NCBI GenBank assembly: GCA_050014815.1
Contig: JBEKCP010000072.1
Coordinates: 1-14,499 of the forward strand
Source: JBEKCP01 sp050014815
Lineage (GTDB): Bacteria > Planctomycetota > Planctomycetia > Pirellulales > Thermoguttaceae
Direction: 5' to 3'
Length of the DNA: 14,499 nucleotides
Shown: piece after piece, positions 1-7,110 of the stretch
Numbering within the stretch: position 1 is the stretch's first letter
How the letters are laid out: each line of letters opens with the position of its first letter
Notes under the pieces: generated by a model
Database searches by the model: none
Seen by the model: the letters and a program-made list of their open reading frames with translations, nothing else
What the model was told of the DNA's origin: nothing
Position numbers and translations under genes: made by a program

Positions 1-13
1 TGGCGGGTGTCAA

Positions 14-1459
14 TCAGCCTTTCTTTTCCACCGCGGGCAGTTCCACCCCGAAATCGAAGTACCGCGCCGCATTGCGGTAGCAGATGTCCTGGACCATCGA
101 GCCCACCAGGGCCATGTCGCGGGGCACGAGGCCCTGGCGCACCTCCATTCCCAACAGGTTGCAGAGGATCCGGCGGAAGTACTCGTGCCGGGTGTAGGAC
201 AGGAAGGAACGGCTGTCGGTCAACATGCCGACGAAGCAGCCGAGAAGCCCCATGTTCGACAGGGCATTGAGCTGCTTCTCCATGCCGTCCTTCTGATCGA
301 GGAACCACCAGCCGCTGCCGTACTGGATCTTGCCCGGCGTGATGCCGTCCTGGAAGTTTCCCGGCATCGTGGCGAGCACTTCGTTATCGGCCGGGTTGAG
401 GTTATAGAGGATGGTGCGGGTCAACCGCAGGTTGCCGTCCAGGCGGTCGAGGAAGCGGGCCAGCGGCCTGGCCAACGGCAGATCGCCGATCGAGTCGAAG
501 CCCGTGTCGGGGCCGAGCTGGCGGAGCTGCCGCGTGTTGTTGTTCCGCATGGCGCCGAGGTGGTACTGTTGCGTCCAACCGCGAGAGTGGTCCCACAAGG
601 CGAACTCGTAGAGCAAGGCCGAGCGGAACTTGGCGACCTCCACGCCCGAGAGCTGTTCGCCGCGGCGAACCCGCGCGAACAGCTCCGGCAGTTCCGCGGC
701 GGTATACTCTTCCGCGTCGACCGTGTCCAGGCCGTGATCCGAGAGCCGGCAGCCCATTGCGTGGAAGAAGCCGTGGCGCTGGTGGAGGGCCTCGAGGAAG
801 TTCGAGAAGCGGTCGCCCACCTCGATGCCGCTCGTCCGGGCCAACCGATCGACCCAGGCGTTGAAGGCCCCGGGCGATTCGACCGCCATCGCCCGATCCG
901 GCCGGAAGGCCGGCAGGACGTGGATCCCAAACGAACGGTCCGCCGCCAGGAGGGCGTGGAACTCGAGCGTGTCGGTCGGGTCGTCCGTCGTACACGCCAG
1001 TGCCACGTTCATCTGCCGCATGATTCCGCGGCAGGAGAACTCGTCGCGGGCCAACAGCGCGTTGCACTGGTCCCAGATGCCCCGGGCCGTCTCGGGCCCC
1101 AACAGCCGGTCGCTGATCCCGAACGGCCGTTTCAACTCCAGGTGGGTCCAGTGGTAGAGCGGATTGCGGAGCGTCTTGGGGACCGTCTCGGCCCACTTCT
1201 GGAACTTCTCCCAGTCGGAGGCGTCGCCGGTGCAGTACCGCTCGTGTACGCCGGCCGACCGCATCGCCCGCCACTTGTAGTGGTCCCCGGCGAGCCAAAT
1301 CTGCGTGAGGTTCTCGAAGCGGTGGTCCTCGGCCACCTGGCGCGGCGGCAAGTGGCAGTGATAGTCGATGATGGGCAGATCCCGGGCAAAGCGGTGGTAG
1401 AGCTCGACCGCCTCGTCGGTCTGGAGCAGGAAATTCTCGGTAATGAAGACGTCGCTCAC
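14..1459 (-). CDS. uxaC: Glucuronate isomerase (uronate isomerase)
   Basis: This enzyme interconverts D-glucuronate and D-fructuronate (and galacturonate/tagaturonate), the first cytoplasmic step of hexuronate breakdown. The 481-residue product is close to the usual length of about 470. Near the N terminus is the metal-binding motif DYHCH (residues 32-36) of the amidohydrolase-fold uronate isomerases. It is followed by the family signature around DHYKWRAMR, and later by CTTDDP and a C-terminal RHEYFRRILCNLLG stretch. The frame stays open upstream to about 1771, but that part translates a palindromic repeat and has no family similarity. I therefore start at the GTG at 1457-1459, which gives the expected beginning SDVFITENF; the ribosome site before it is weak. 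The gene follows the MFS gene on the same strand, separated by a strong hairpin repeat, so co-transcription is uncertain. No other uronate gene is visible here. Family assignment is firm; the exact start is moderately sure. Confidence 0.93.
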   Translation of the reverse strand: MSDVFITENFLLQTDEAVELYHRFARDLPIIDYHCHLPPRQVAEDHRFENLTQIWLAGDHYKWRAMRSAGVHERYCTGDASDWEKFQKWAETVPKTLRNPLYHWTHLELKRPFGISDRLLGPETARGIWDQCNALLARDEFSCRGIMRQMNVALACTTDDPTDTLEFHALLAADRSFGIHVLPAFRPDRAMAVESPGAFNAWVDRLARTSGIEVGDRFSNFLEALHQRHGFFHAMGCRLSDHGLDTVDAEEYTAAELPELFARVRRGEQLSGVEVAKFRSALLYEFALWDHSRGWTQQYHLGAMRNNNTRQLRQLGPDTGFDSIGDLPLARPLARFLDRLDGNLRLTRTILYNLNPADNEVLATMPGNFQDGITPGKIQYGSGWWFLDQKDGMEKQLNALSNMGLLGCFVGMLTDSRSFLSYTRHEYFRRILCNLLGMEVRQGLVPRDMALVGSMVQDICYRNAARYFDFGVELPAVEKKG

Positions 1460-1491
1460 AGCGGGCCCTTTCCCGAAACCACAGCCGGTTC

Positions 1492-1562
1492 GAGGACGTT
1501 TAGCGGGCGGGCTTGCCCGCTGTGCATTCCCCGGCGGGCAAGCCCGCCCGCTAAACGTCCTC
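1492..1562. repeat. Perfect palindromic interspersed repeat, copy 1
   Basis: Arms at 1492-1520 and 1534-1562 are perfect 29-bp reverse complements around a 13-base loop. The core arm CGTTTAGCGGGCGGGCTTGC plus CCGC is shared with the copy at 9951-10022; the outer GAGGAC/GTCCTC pairing is seen only here. Each arm contains a smaller palindrome (GCGGGC-TT-GCCCGC), so the structure is nested, like a REP/BIME element. It lies between the end of the MFS gene and the uxaC start, 32 bases before the uxaC GTG. It could end or weaken transcription from upstream, but no T-run follows, so I call it a dispersed repeat rather than a terminator. Confidence 0.9.
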
Positions 1563-1616
1563 CGGGGCACTGGTCGCCAGTTTATCGGATCCCGTCCGGT
1601 TCGGCAACCCTGCGAC

Positions 1617-2969
1617 TCATCCCCGGAAGGCCCGCTCCTCGTCGCTCTGCTCTTGGACCTGCACCAGGTCGGCCGGGCGAGCGTCTGCGAGCGAGCCGAT
1701 CGCGAGGATCTGCGGCCATTTCCAAGCGGCCCCCAAAACGACCAGGATCGTGCCGATCCCGCCGCCGACAACGGAGACGATCGGCCCGAACAGCCCGGCC
1801 GTCACGCCCGATTCCAGGCCGCCAAGGTCGTTGGACGACACAATGAAGATGTTGTTGACGGCGGAGACGCGGCCGCGCATGGCGTCGGGGGTGAGTATCT
1901 GGACGAGCGTATGCCGCACGACGACGCTGATGTTGTCGAACGCTCCGATAAAGAACATCGCGCCGAGCGAGAGCCAGAGGTTTCGCGACAGTCCGAAGAC
2001 GATCGTGGCCACGCCGAAGCCGGCCACGGCCCAGAGCATCGCCCGTCCCGCGCGGGCGATCGGCGGCAGGTGCGCCAACAGCACGGCCAGGGCGATGGCG
2101 CCGGCCGCCTCGGCCGACCGCAGGTAGCCGACCGCCGACGGGTCCACCTTCAGAATGTCCTGCTGGAACACCGGCAGCAAGTACGTCGCGCCCCCCAGCA
2201 GCACCGCGAACAGGTCCAGCGTGATCAGGGCCAGTATCGTCTTCTGGGAAGCAACGAATCGGATGCCGGCCAGCAGGCTCTCCAGCGAGATCGACGGCGG
2301 CGAAGCGCCCGGCCGGCGGCCGGGAATAAAGGCGATCGCCGCCAGCGACAACAGCCGGCACACAACCGTCGCCGCCAGGGCCAGCGGCACGCCGCGCTGG
2401 AGATCCACCAGGCTGCCATCGATCGTCGAGCCCACCAGGATGCCGCCCAGCGCCGGGCCGGCCATCGAGGCCACGTGGAAGACGCTGCTGTTCCATGCCA
2501 CGGCGTTGCTGAATCCCTCGGCCGGGACGATCTGCGGCAGCAGTGCGGAGCGGCTGGGCCCTCCCAAGGCCTGGCCGACCGCACTGATCCCCAACAGCAC
2601 GTAGATCCAGCCCATGGAGGCATGATACGAGCACGCCGCCGTCAGGCCGGCCGACATCAGCGTGGTGACCGCCAGCATCGCGGCCACCACGAGCCGGCGG
2701 TCCCGCCGATCCGCAATCTGTCCGCCGGCGATCGCCAGCAGGACCACCGGCAGTGCCTGCACGAGTCCCAGCCATCCGAGCGACAACGGGTCGCCGGTCT
2801 GGTGATAGATGTACAAGCCGACCGCTACGGTCTCGATCTGCTTGCCGGCCGCCATCAGGAACCAACTGACCGCATAGAGCTGGTAGTTGCGGATCCGCCA
2901 TGCCGCGTAGGGATCGGCCCGGGACGGGCCCGCCGGTTCATCGGGAATAGGAGGGTGGTCGGGAGTCAT
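1617..2969 (-). CDS. MFS transporter, EntS-like (MFS_3 family)
   Basis: This is an inner-membrane secondary transporter of the major facilitator superfamily, 450 residues, closest in character to the EntS/MFS_3 exporters (the E. coli member exports enterobactin). After a proline-rich cytoplasmic leader of about 22 residues the protein is almost wholly hydrophobic segments consistent with about 12 helices. MFS motif A is visible as GGQIADRRDRR (residues 82-92) in the loop between helices 2 and 3. A second signature lies around TPDAMRGRVSAVNN in the C-terminal half, typical of this subfamily. The ATG at 2967-2969 is the only start that keeps the first helix; no clear Shine-Dalgarno precedes it. 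It sits between the toxin-antitoxin pair and uxaC on the same strand. The substrate cannot be told from sequence. Uronate uptake is conceivable from position, but this subfamily is mainly efflux. Confidence 0.88.
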   Translation of the reverse strand: MTPDHPPIPDEPAGPSRADPYAAWRIRNYQLYAVSWFLMAAGKQIETVAVGLYIYHQTGDPLSLGWLGLVQALPVVLLAIAGGQIADRRDRRLVVAAMLAVTTLMSAGLTAACSYHASMGWIYVLLGISAVGQALGGPSRSALLPQIVPAEGFSNAVAWNSSVFHVASMAGPALGGILVGSTIDGSLVDLQRGVPLALAATVVCRLLSLAAIAFIPGRRPGASPPSISLESLLAGIRFVASQKTILALITLDLFAVLLGGATYLLPVFQQDILKVDPSAVGYLRSAEAAGAIALAVLLAHLPPIARAGRAMLWAVAGFGVATIVFGLSRNLWLSLGAMFFIGAFDNISVVVRHTLVQILTPDAMRGRVSAVNNIFIVSSNDLGGLESGVTAGLFGPIVSVVGGGIGTILVVLGAAWKWPQILAIGSLADARPADLVQVQEQSDEERAFRG

Positions 2970-3017
2970 AGACGGCTCGGGGGATGCCCTCGGGCTCCGC
3001 TTCGGCCGGCAGGTCCT

Positions 3018-3338
3018 CTATAAATCGGCGCGCGATACGGCGTCTCGCGCGCTGTGCCAAATACGCAAGATGTAGACGACCTGCCCGCGTATTTCAAAGA
3101 GCAGCCGATAGGTCCCCCGGCGTCGGCCGAGATGCAGTTCGTGAATCTCCAGACCAAGGTCTTCCGATTCCGCCGCCAGGCCGCACCGCTCCGGCATCGT
3201 CTCCAGCTTGTCGATGTGTGCCATGAGCCGGGCAAACCACCTGCCACCCGCTTCGACGGCTGATTGTTCGCGGAACCAGGCAAGGACATCCGATACGTCC
3301 TGTTCGGCCTTGTCGGTCAATCGGACGCGATATTTCAT
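3018..3338 (-). CDS. RelE/ParE-family toxin of a type II toxin-antitoxin pair
   Basis: The 106-residue product has the RelE/ParE toxin layout: an N-terminal beta strand (KYRVRLTDKAEQDV), two helices (SDVLAWFREQ and AGGRWFARLMAHIDKLETMPERCGLA), then the strands GTYRLLFEIRGQVVYILRIWHSARD. The last is the usual RxLYxIxxxxVxILRIxHxxR-type core. RelE-like members cleave mRNA in the ribosome and ParE-like members poison gyrase; sequence alone does not separate the two here. The ATG at 3336-3338 follows the antitoxin stop by one base, in the pattern TGA-A-ATG, so translation is probably coupled. The frame is open further upstream, but that part overlaps the antitoxin and is not the toxin. No key region looks lost, so it is probably active. 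The gene ends about 50 bases before the MFS gene. Confidence 0.9.
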   Translation of the reverse strand: MKYRVRLTDKAEQDVSDVLAWFREQSAVEAGGRWFARLMAHIDKLETMPERCGLAAESEDLGLEIHELHLGRRRGTYRLLFEIRGQVVYILRIWHSARDAVSRADL

Positions 3339-3339
3339 T

Positions 3340-3645
3340 TCATGCGTCCACCGGGATGCCGTGCTTCTTGGCCAGCGCCTTGAGCGCTTGCTTTGCCGGC
3401 TTCGTCCTTCCGGCTTCCACGTCGGCGAGTGCCTCGCGGATCGCCGCGAGTGCCTCATCCCGCTCGATCCGGGCCGCACGTTCGACCAGCCGACGATAGG
3501 CTGTCGCGTCCTGGACGACGACTTCCGCCCTGCCATTGACGGTCAGCACCACGGGCGTCCCCGACTCACGCAGTTGTTTGAGGTACGTTGCCGTCTGACG
3601 CTTGAAATTGGTCAGGGAATCAATGTCGGTTTCGACGTGGTGCAT
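3340..3645 (-). CDS. Phd/YefM-family antitoxin
   Basis: The 101-residue product opens with the DNA-binding fold of the Phd/YefM antitoxins: an N-terminal helix/strand (NFKRQTATYLKQLRES), the strand pair PVVLTVNGRAEVVVQDATAYRRL, then a charged helical C terminus (ALAAIREALADVEAGRTKPAKQALKAL) that normally wraps the toxin. It should neutralise the RelE/ParE product of the next gene and repress the operon, since family members bind operator repeats as dimers. The ATG at 3643-3645 has a good ribosome site (AAAGGAAA, about 4 bases upstream). Its promoter region carries two perfect 11-bp tandem repeats at 3665-3686. It is first in a two-gene unit, antitoxin before toxin, the usual order for this family. 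Confidence 0.92.
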   Translation of the reverse strand: MHHVETDIDSLTNFKRQTATYLKQLRESGTPVVLTVNGRAEVVVQDATAYRRLVERAARIERDEALAAIREALADVEAGRTKPAKQALKALAKKHGIPVDA

Positions 3646-3664
3646 GGGCTTTCCTTTCGCACTG

Positions 3665-3710
3665 AATTAGATGCTAATTAGATGCTATCACGTCGGACGC
3701 GGCCGGGCAA
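3665..3710 (-). promoter_or_regulatory. Promoter with tandem 11-bp operator repeats for the toxin-antitoxin operon
   Basis: On the plus strand AATTAGATGCT occurs twice in direct succession (3665-3675 and 3676-3686), one helical turn apart, and the junction forms the palindrome CTAATTAG (3674-3681). On the minus strand a candidate promoter reads TTGCCC (3705-3710), a 17-base spacer, then TAGCAT (3682-3687); TCTAAT within the repeats is an alternative -10. The repeats lie 20-42 bases upstream of the antitoxin ATG and overlap the -10 region. That is the layout expected for autorepression by a Phd-type antitoxin. The repeats are directly visible; their role is inferred. Confidence 0.6.
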
Positions 3711-3827
3711 GAGGATTACCAGGTGATTTCCTTCACGGGGGCTCGCTGCCTTGACCTTCCCGATTTTGCCCACCGGCTTTCACCGCGCGGTTTCCCTTTT
3801 CCGCAGTCCCATTATAGGATGACCGTC

Positions 3828-4253
3828 ATGGATGCCATTGCCGACGATCCGGGCCGCCGCGGCGCCGTGGCCATCATTGTCCGGGGCGACCGGATGCTGA
3901 TCATCCGGCGGTCGCGGTCGGTCGTGGCTCCGCTGATGTATTGTTTCCCCGGGGGGGGTATCGAGGAGGGCGAATCCGAGCAGGCCGCGGTGGTGCGCGA
4001 GGTCTCGGAGGAGCTTGGGGTGACCGTGCGGCCTTTGCGGCGGCTCTGGCAGTGTGTGACGCCATGGAAGGTCTGGCTGGCCTGGTGGCTGGCCGAGATG
4101 CCGCCCCAGGCGGTCCCGACGCCCAACCCCGCCGAAGTCGAGTCGATCCACTGGGTCACGCCCCGAGAGATGTCCCGACTGCCGGGGCTGCTGGAGAGCA
4201 ACCGCCTTTTCCTCTCTCTGATCGAGCGCGGCGAAATCCGCCTCGACGGTTAG
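3828..4253 (+). CDS. NUDIX hydrolase
   Basis: This is a small NUDIX pyrophosphohydrolase, 141 residues from this start, which would cleave a nucleoside diphosphate linked to another moiety (X). The full NUDIX box is present: G43-x5-E49-x7-R57-E58-V59-x-E61-E62-x-G64-V65, giving the metal-binding REVSEELGV core. Before it come the strands GAVAIIVRGDRMLIIRRS and a CFPGGG entry loop. The frame opens at 3723, but I prefer ATG 3828 because AGGA (3816-3819) precedes it by 8 bases; ATG 3819 is too close to any ribosome site. The natural substrate cannot be told. The gene is transcribed divergently from the toxin-antitoxin pair and ends 230 bases before the porin. A run of eight G at 3951-3958 encodes part of the PGGG loop, a possible slippage site. 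Confidence 0.9.
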   Translation: MDAIADDPGRRGAVAIIVRGDRMLIIRRSRSVVAPLMYCFPGGGIEEGESEQAAVVREVSEELGVTVRPLRRLWQCVTPWKVWLAWWLAEMPPQAVPTPNPAEVESIHWVTPREMSRLPGLLESNRLFLSLIERGEIRLDG

Positions 4254-4346
4254 AAACTACCTCAACGGTGGTATTCTCCGCGAAACGGTGCTAGGATTCT
4301 TTCCCAATATTCGCAAAGGTCTCAAGGGACGCAATTTAATGATATT

Positions 4347-4376
4347 TTGAAGTTGCCGCATATTAAACACGATACT
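4347..4376 (+). promoter_or_regulatory. Possible sigma70-type promoter for the porin gene
   Basis: The 230-base gap between the NUDIX and porin genes is clearly richer in A+T than its surroundings. Within it TTGAAG (4347-4352), an 18-base spacer and GATACT (4371-4376) resemble -35 and -10 boxes. A start here would leave an untranslated leader of about 100 bases before ATG 4484. This is read by eye and other boxes in this A+T-rich stretch are possible. Confidence 0.3.
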
Positions 4377-4483
4377 GTTTTTGATGGAGTTTCGGATCGT
4401 CCACTATTGCCTCGTTGTCGGGGACGAAGCGGCAATTCTGGATACTTGGGACAATATTGCAACTCATTGGGGAGGCAATACTT

Positions 4484-6103
4484 ATGTCAAGAACACTCGC
4501 ATGGACCGTGATATGGGCCCTGGTGGCGACCCATCTGCTGGCACAGTCGCTGCCCGGCGGGCCTTGGCAGTTGCCCAACCCACCAAACCAGGTATCGCAA
4601 CTTCCGCCCGAAAATGGTTCCTCGGGACCCGTAGCGACGGGGCCCGCGATTGCGGCCCCGACCGTTGCCTCCGAAACCGCGGCCCCCACTCTGGCAGAGC
4701 CGCTCGCCGAGCGAATGGCGCGGTTGGAGGCGGCCAACCGGCAGATGGCGGCGGAGCTCGTATCGCTTCGGCAGCAGACTGCCGATCGTCCGGGGGTGCC
4801 GGCCGTGCCGACGGCCGTCGCCGTGTCTGAGGCCCCCGTGGGGTCCGTCGATCCCGACACCATCTTCCCCTTGATCCAAGGCGAAGTCGGCCGACTGATG
4901 TGGACCAAGGGGGACTGCCGAATCGTCCCCTACGGCTATCTCTGGGGAAACACGGTTTACGCCACGGAGAAGACCAACCCGGGCAGTTACACGCTCTTCG
5001 TGGAGTCCGCGACTACGCGTGGCGAGAGCGAGTTCGTCGTAGACGGCCGGAACACGCGGCTCGGAATCGACGTCCTCGGCCCTCGGGTCCCGTGCCTCGG
5101 CTGTGCCCAGGTCGGCGGCAAGATCGAGTTCGACTTCCAGGGGGCGTTTGCCACGACCGAGAACAAGGGCGCCGTGCTCCTGCGGCACGCCTACGCGGAG
5201 ATCAAGAACGAGAACTTCCGCTTCCTGGCAGGCCAGACCTGGGACGTCATTTCGCCTTTGAACCCCGGAATGCTCATGTATTCCGTCGGGTGGGACGGCG
5301 GCAACATCGGGTACCGCCGGGGACAGGTCCGGCTGGAGCGATATTTGGCCGCCTCCGACTCCATGCTGCTGACGCTCCAGGGCTCGATCAACCAGAACGT
5401 GTTCGGCGACGCGATCACGGATAAGGTCGGCACTACCACTTACACCCTTTCGCCGGAACCATCGGGCTGGCCGATCGTCGAGGGCCGGGCGGCAGTGACC
5501 CTGGGGGATCGCACCGGGCCCGACGCCCTGCCGATCACGCTGGGTTTCTCCGGCCACGTCGGGCAGACGGAGTTCAGCATGCTCAACGGCTCCGCCATCG
5601 ACCCGAATTTCGCAAAGAACCAGGTCCGCAACACCTGGTCGTTCAACGTGGATCTGCGCGTCCCGATCACGCACCAGTTCGGCGTCCAATGCGAATTCTT
5701 CACGGGCGAGAACCTCTCGCCGTTCCTGGGCGGCATCGGCCAGGGGCTCGACACCGCGGGGCCGGCCACGCCCACCTTGCCGGCCGGCGTGGAGCCGTTC
5801 GGAGAGATCCATTCGACCGGCGGCTGGTGCGAGGCCTGGTACGACTGGACGCCCCGCCTCCACAGCCACGTCGGCTATTCGCTCGACGATCCCAACAACA
5901 ACGACCTGCACGCGGCCGGCGAACGGACCTACAACCAGTTTTTCTGGAGCAACGTCATCTACGACGTGACGAAGAGCTTCCTCGTGGGGTTCGAGGTCAG
6001 CGACTGGAAGACGCAGTACTATAGCATACCGACTGCTCCCGCTACTACCTTCGCGCCCGGGGAGAGCCTGCGTTGCGAGTTCGTCGTCAGGTACGGGTTC
6101 TGA
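4484..6103 (+). CDS. DcaP-like outer-membrane porin
   Basis: The 539-residue protein looks like a DcaP-type trimeric outer-membrane channel. Residues 1-20 are a Sec signal peptide (basic start, hydrophobic core, cut probably after HLLA). Next comes a proline/alanine-rich linker, then a heptad-like segment (about 74-98, LAERMARLEAANRQMAAEL) that in this family forms an N-terminal periplasmic coiled coil. From about residue 145 there are alternating amphipathic strands, with family landmarks GRNTRLGIDV (188-197), LRHAYAEI (233-240) and AGQTWDVISPLNP (249-261). The chain ends in VVRYGF, the terminal aromatic that marks beta-barrel proteins for BAM insertion. ATG 4484 has an excellent ribosome site (GGGGAGG, 8 bases upstream); the frame opens earlier at 4415 without one. 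DcaP channels pass small anionic solutes, but the substrate here is unknown. A CLGC pair (204-207) is odd in a barrel. The gene stands alone and converges on the deacetylase gene. Confidence 0.85.
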   Translation: MSRTLAWTVIWALVATHLLAQSLPGGPWQLPNPPNQVSQLPPENGSSGPVATGPAIAAPTVASETAAPTLAEPLAERMARLEAANRQMAAELVSLRQQTADRPGVPAVPTAVAVSEAPVGSVDPDTIFPLIQGEVGRLMWTKGDCRIVPYGYLWGNTVYATEKTNPGSYTLFVESATTRGESEFVVDGRNTRLGIDVLGPRVPCLGCAQVGGKIEFDFQGAFATTENKGAVLLRHAYAEIKNENFRFLAGQTWDVISPLNPGMLMYSVGWDGGNIGYRRGQVRLERYLAASDSMLLTLQGSINQNVFGDAITDKVGTTTYTLSPEPSGWPIVEGRAAVTLGDRTGPDALPITLGFSGHVGQTEFSMLNGSAIDPNFAKNQVRNTWSFNVDLRVPITHQFGVQCEFFTGENLSPFLGGIGQGLDTAGPATPTLPAGVEPFGEIHSTGGWCEAWYDWTPRLHSHVGYSLDDPNNNDLHAAGERTYNQFFWSNVIYDVTKSFLVGFEVSDWKTQYYSIPTAPATTFAPGESLRCEFVVRYGF

Positions 6104-6104
6104 C

Positions 6105-6116
6105 GCCGCTTGCGGC
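6105..6116 (+). terminator. Small hairpin after the porin stop codon
   Basis: GCCGC (6105-6109), TT, GCGGC (6112-6116) directly follows the porin stop in the 22-base gap between two convergent genes. The stem is short and no T-run follows, so this is only a weak terminator candidate. Confidence 0.2.
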
Positions 6117-6125
6117 TTCGCAGAA

Positions 6126-7106
6126 TCACGTCATCCTGCCCAGCCCGACGCCCGCCTGCTCCAGGCATACCGCCAGTTCGTTGGAGAGCACGAGTTGGAG
6201 TTCCTGCGGCCGGCGAGCGGCCCAGGGATCGGACCACCCGTCTCCGGCGGCGCCGTCGTCAGTCGCCCGGGCGGGGTGCAGGACGATTTCCGCCCGTCGG
6301 AACCGCCTGTTTGCGGCGAGAAAGGAGCGGATCTGCTGAAGAGTGACGCGCCCGGCCGACAGGCTGCCAAGGAAGGCATCCGGCGAGACGACGCCGGCGG
6401 CGGCCACACGGCGGCGGAACTGCCCGGCGGCGCACCACCGGCCGGCGCCCACGAGCCATCGGCCCAGGCCAACGCCCGGCCAACCGAGCGACCGGAGCCA
6501 AGCCGACTCGACGGCCACGCGGACGGCCCCGATCTGGAACCTCGCCAAGAGCGACGCCACGATCCGGCCCACCGTTGGGATAAGCTCCACGTACTGGTGG
6601 CCGCTCAGGTGTGACGGCCGATGCCCGTGATCCAGCACGAACTCGATCTGGCGGCCGAGTTCTTCTTCAATGGCACGGGCAAACCGCCGGCCGCTGCGGG
6701 CGAGCCGCCGCGCGAGCAATCCGATTCCCCGCAGCCGGCCTTCCGGATCCAGGAGGTCCGCAGGGAAACGATCGCCGGAGAGCGGCCGTCCTTGAGTCAG
6801 ATTCAGGTGTACGCCGAGGTCGAACGCTCGCTCGGGGTCCTCCAGTCGTTGCCGACGCCGGGCCGAAGGCAGGCAACCGCGGCGTCGGTCCTCCGCGAGC
6901 TGTTTCCAGGCGGCAAGTGCCCGAGCGGCGTCGGGGGCGTTGCTCAGGACCGAAGTGCCGGTCAAGAGCCCCTGTTGGAATCCGTCGAGGATGCCGTCGG
7001 TCACAGCGGGGTTCATGCCGAAGTCGTCGGCGTGCAGGACAACCCGCCGCAGGGCGCCATGGCCGGTTCCACAGTGTTCCTGGGACTTGGGAAGAGACAA
7101 CTTCAC
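6126..7106 (-). CDS. ChbG/HpnK (YdjC) family carbohydrate deacetylase
   Basis: This is a 326-residue metal-dependent deacetylase-like protein of the YdjC superfamily. Known relatives deacetylate chitooligosaccharides (ChbG) or N-acetylglucosaminyl hopanoid (HpnK). The family hallmarks are visible: VVLHADDFGMN (22-32) with the catalytic/metal aspartates, DLGVHLNLTQGRPL (96-109), PSHLSGHQY (164-172) and a C-terminal EIVLHPAR (273-280). It starts at GTG 7104-7106, only 4 bases after the glycosyltransferase stop, so the two genes form one transcription unit and are probably translationally coupled. The segment from about 70 to 95 is arginine-rich and poorly conserved. Residues 200-250 are glycine/arginine/tryptophan-rich and unlike the enzyme core. 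The usual second histidine motif (typically D-S-H-x-H) reads S-G-H-Q-Y here, so metal coordination may differ. The likely substrate is an acetylated amino sugar attached by the upstream enzyme; this is inferred from context. Confidence 0.85.
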   Translation of the reverse strand: MKLSLPKSQEHCGTGHGALRRVVLHADDFGMNPAVTDGILDGFQQGLLTGTSVLSNAPDAARALAAWKQLAEDRRRGCLPSARRRQRLEDPERAFDLGVHLNLTQGRPLSGDRFPADLLDPEGRLRGIGLLARRLARSGRRFARAIEEELGRQIEFVLDHGHRPSHLSGHQYVELIPTVGRIVASLLARFQIGAVRVAVESAWLRSLGWPGVGLGRWLVGAGRWCAAGQFRRRVAAAGVVSPDAFLGSLSAGRVTLQQIRSFLAANRRFRRAEIVLHPARATDDGAAGDGWSDPWAARRPQELQLVLSNELAVCLEQAGVGLGRMT

Positions 7107-7110
7107 ATTC

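Noticed and set aside
1460..1771. N-terminal extension of uxaC upstream of the GTG
   Set aside because: The extra codons translate the interspersed palindrome and overlap the end of the MFS gene; the family N terminus begins at SDVFITENF.
185..1846. Long plus-strand open frame opposite uxaC
   Set aside because: It is a shadow of the high-GC uxaC gene: no family resemblance, low-complexity Val/Gly/Arg/Glu composition, and it runs through the palindromic repeat.
14..2969. Hexuronate utilisation operon of transporter plus uxaC
   Set aside because: The MFS protein resembles EntS-type exporters, not hexuronate importers, a strong hairpin separates the genes, and no other uronate gene is present; linkage is not supported.
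1443..3023. Long plus-strand open frame opposite the MFS gene
   Set aside because: Arg/Gln/His-rich antisense shadow with no recognisable domain, while the minus strand is a complete MFS protein.
3941..4294. Alternate-frame open frame inside the NUDIX gene
   Set aside because: It begins in the G-run region of the NUDIX frame and has Gly/Arg/Ala-rich composition without any domain; a shadow.
4487..5911. Minus-strand open frame opposite the porin gene
   Set aside because: Antisense shadow; the plus strand has signal peptide, strands, terminal Phe and a strong ribosome site.
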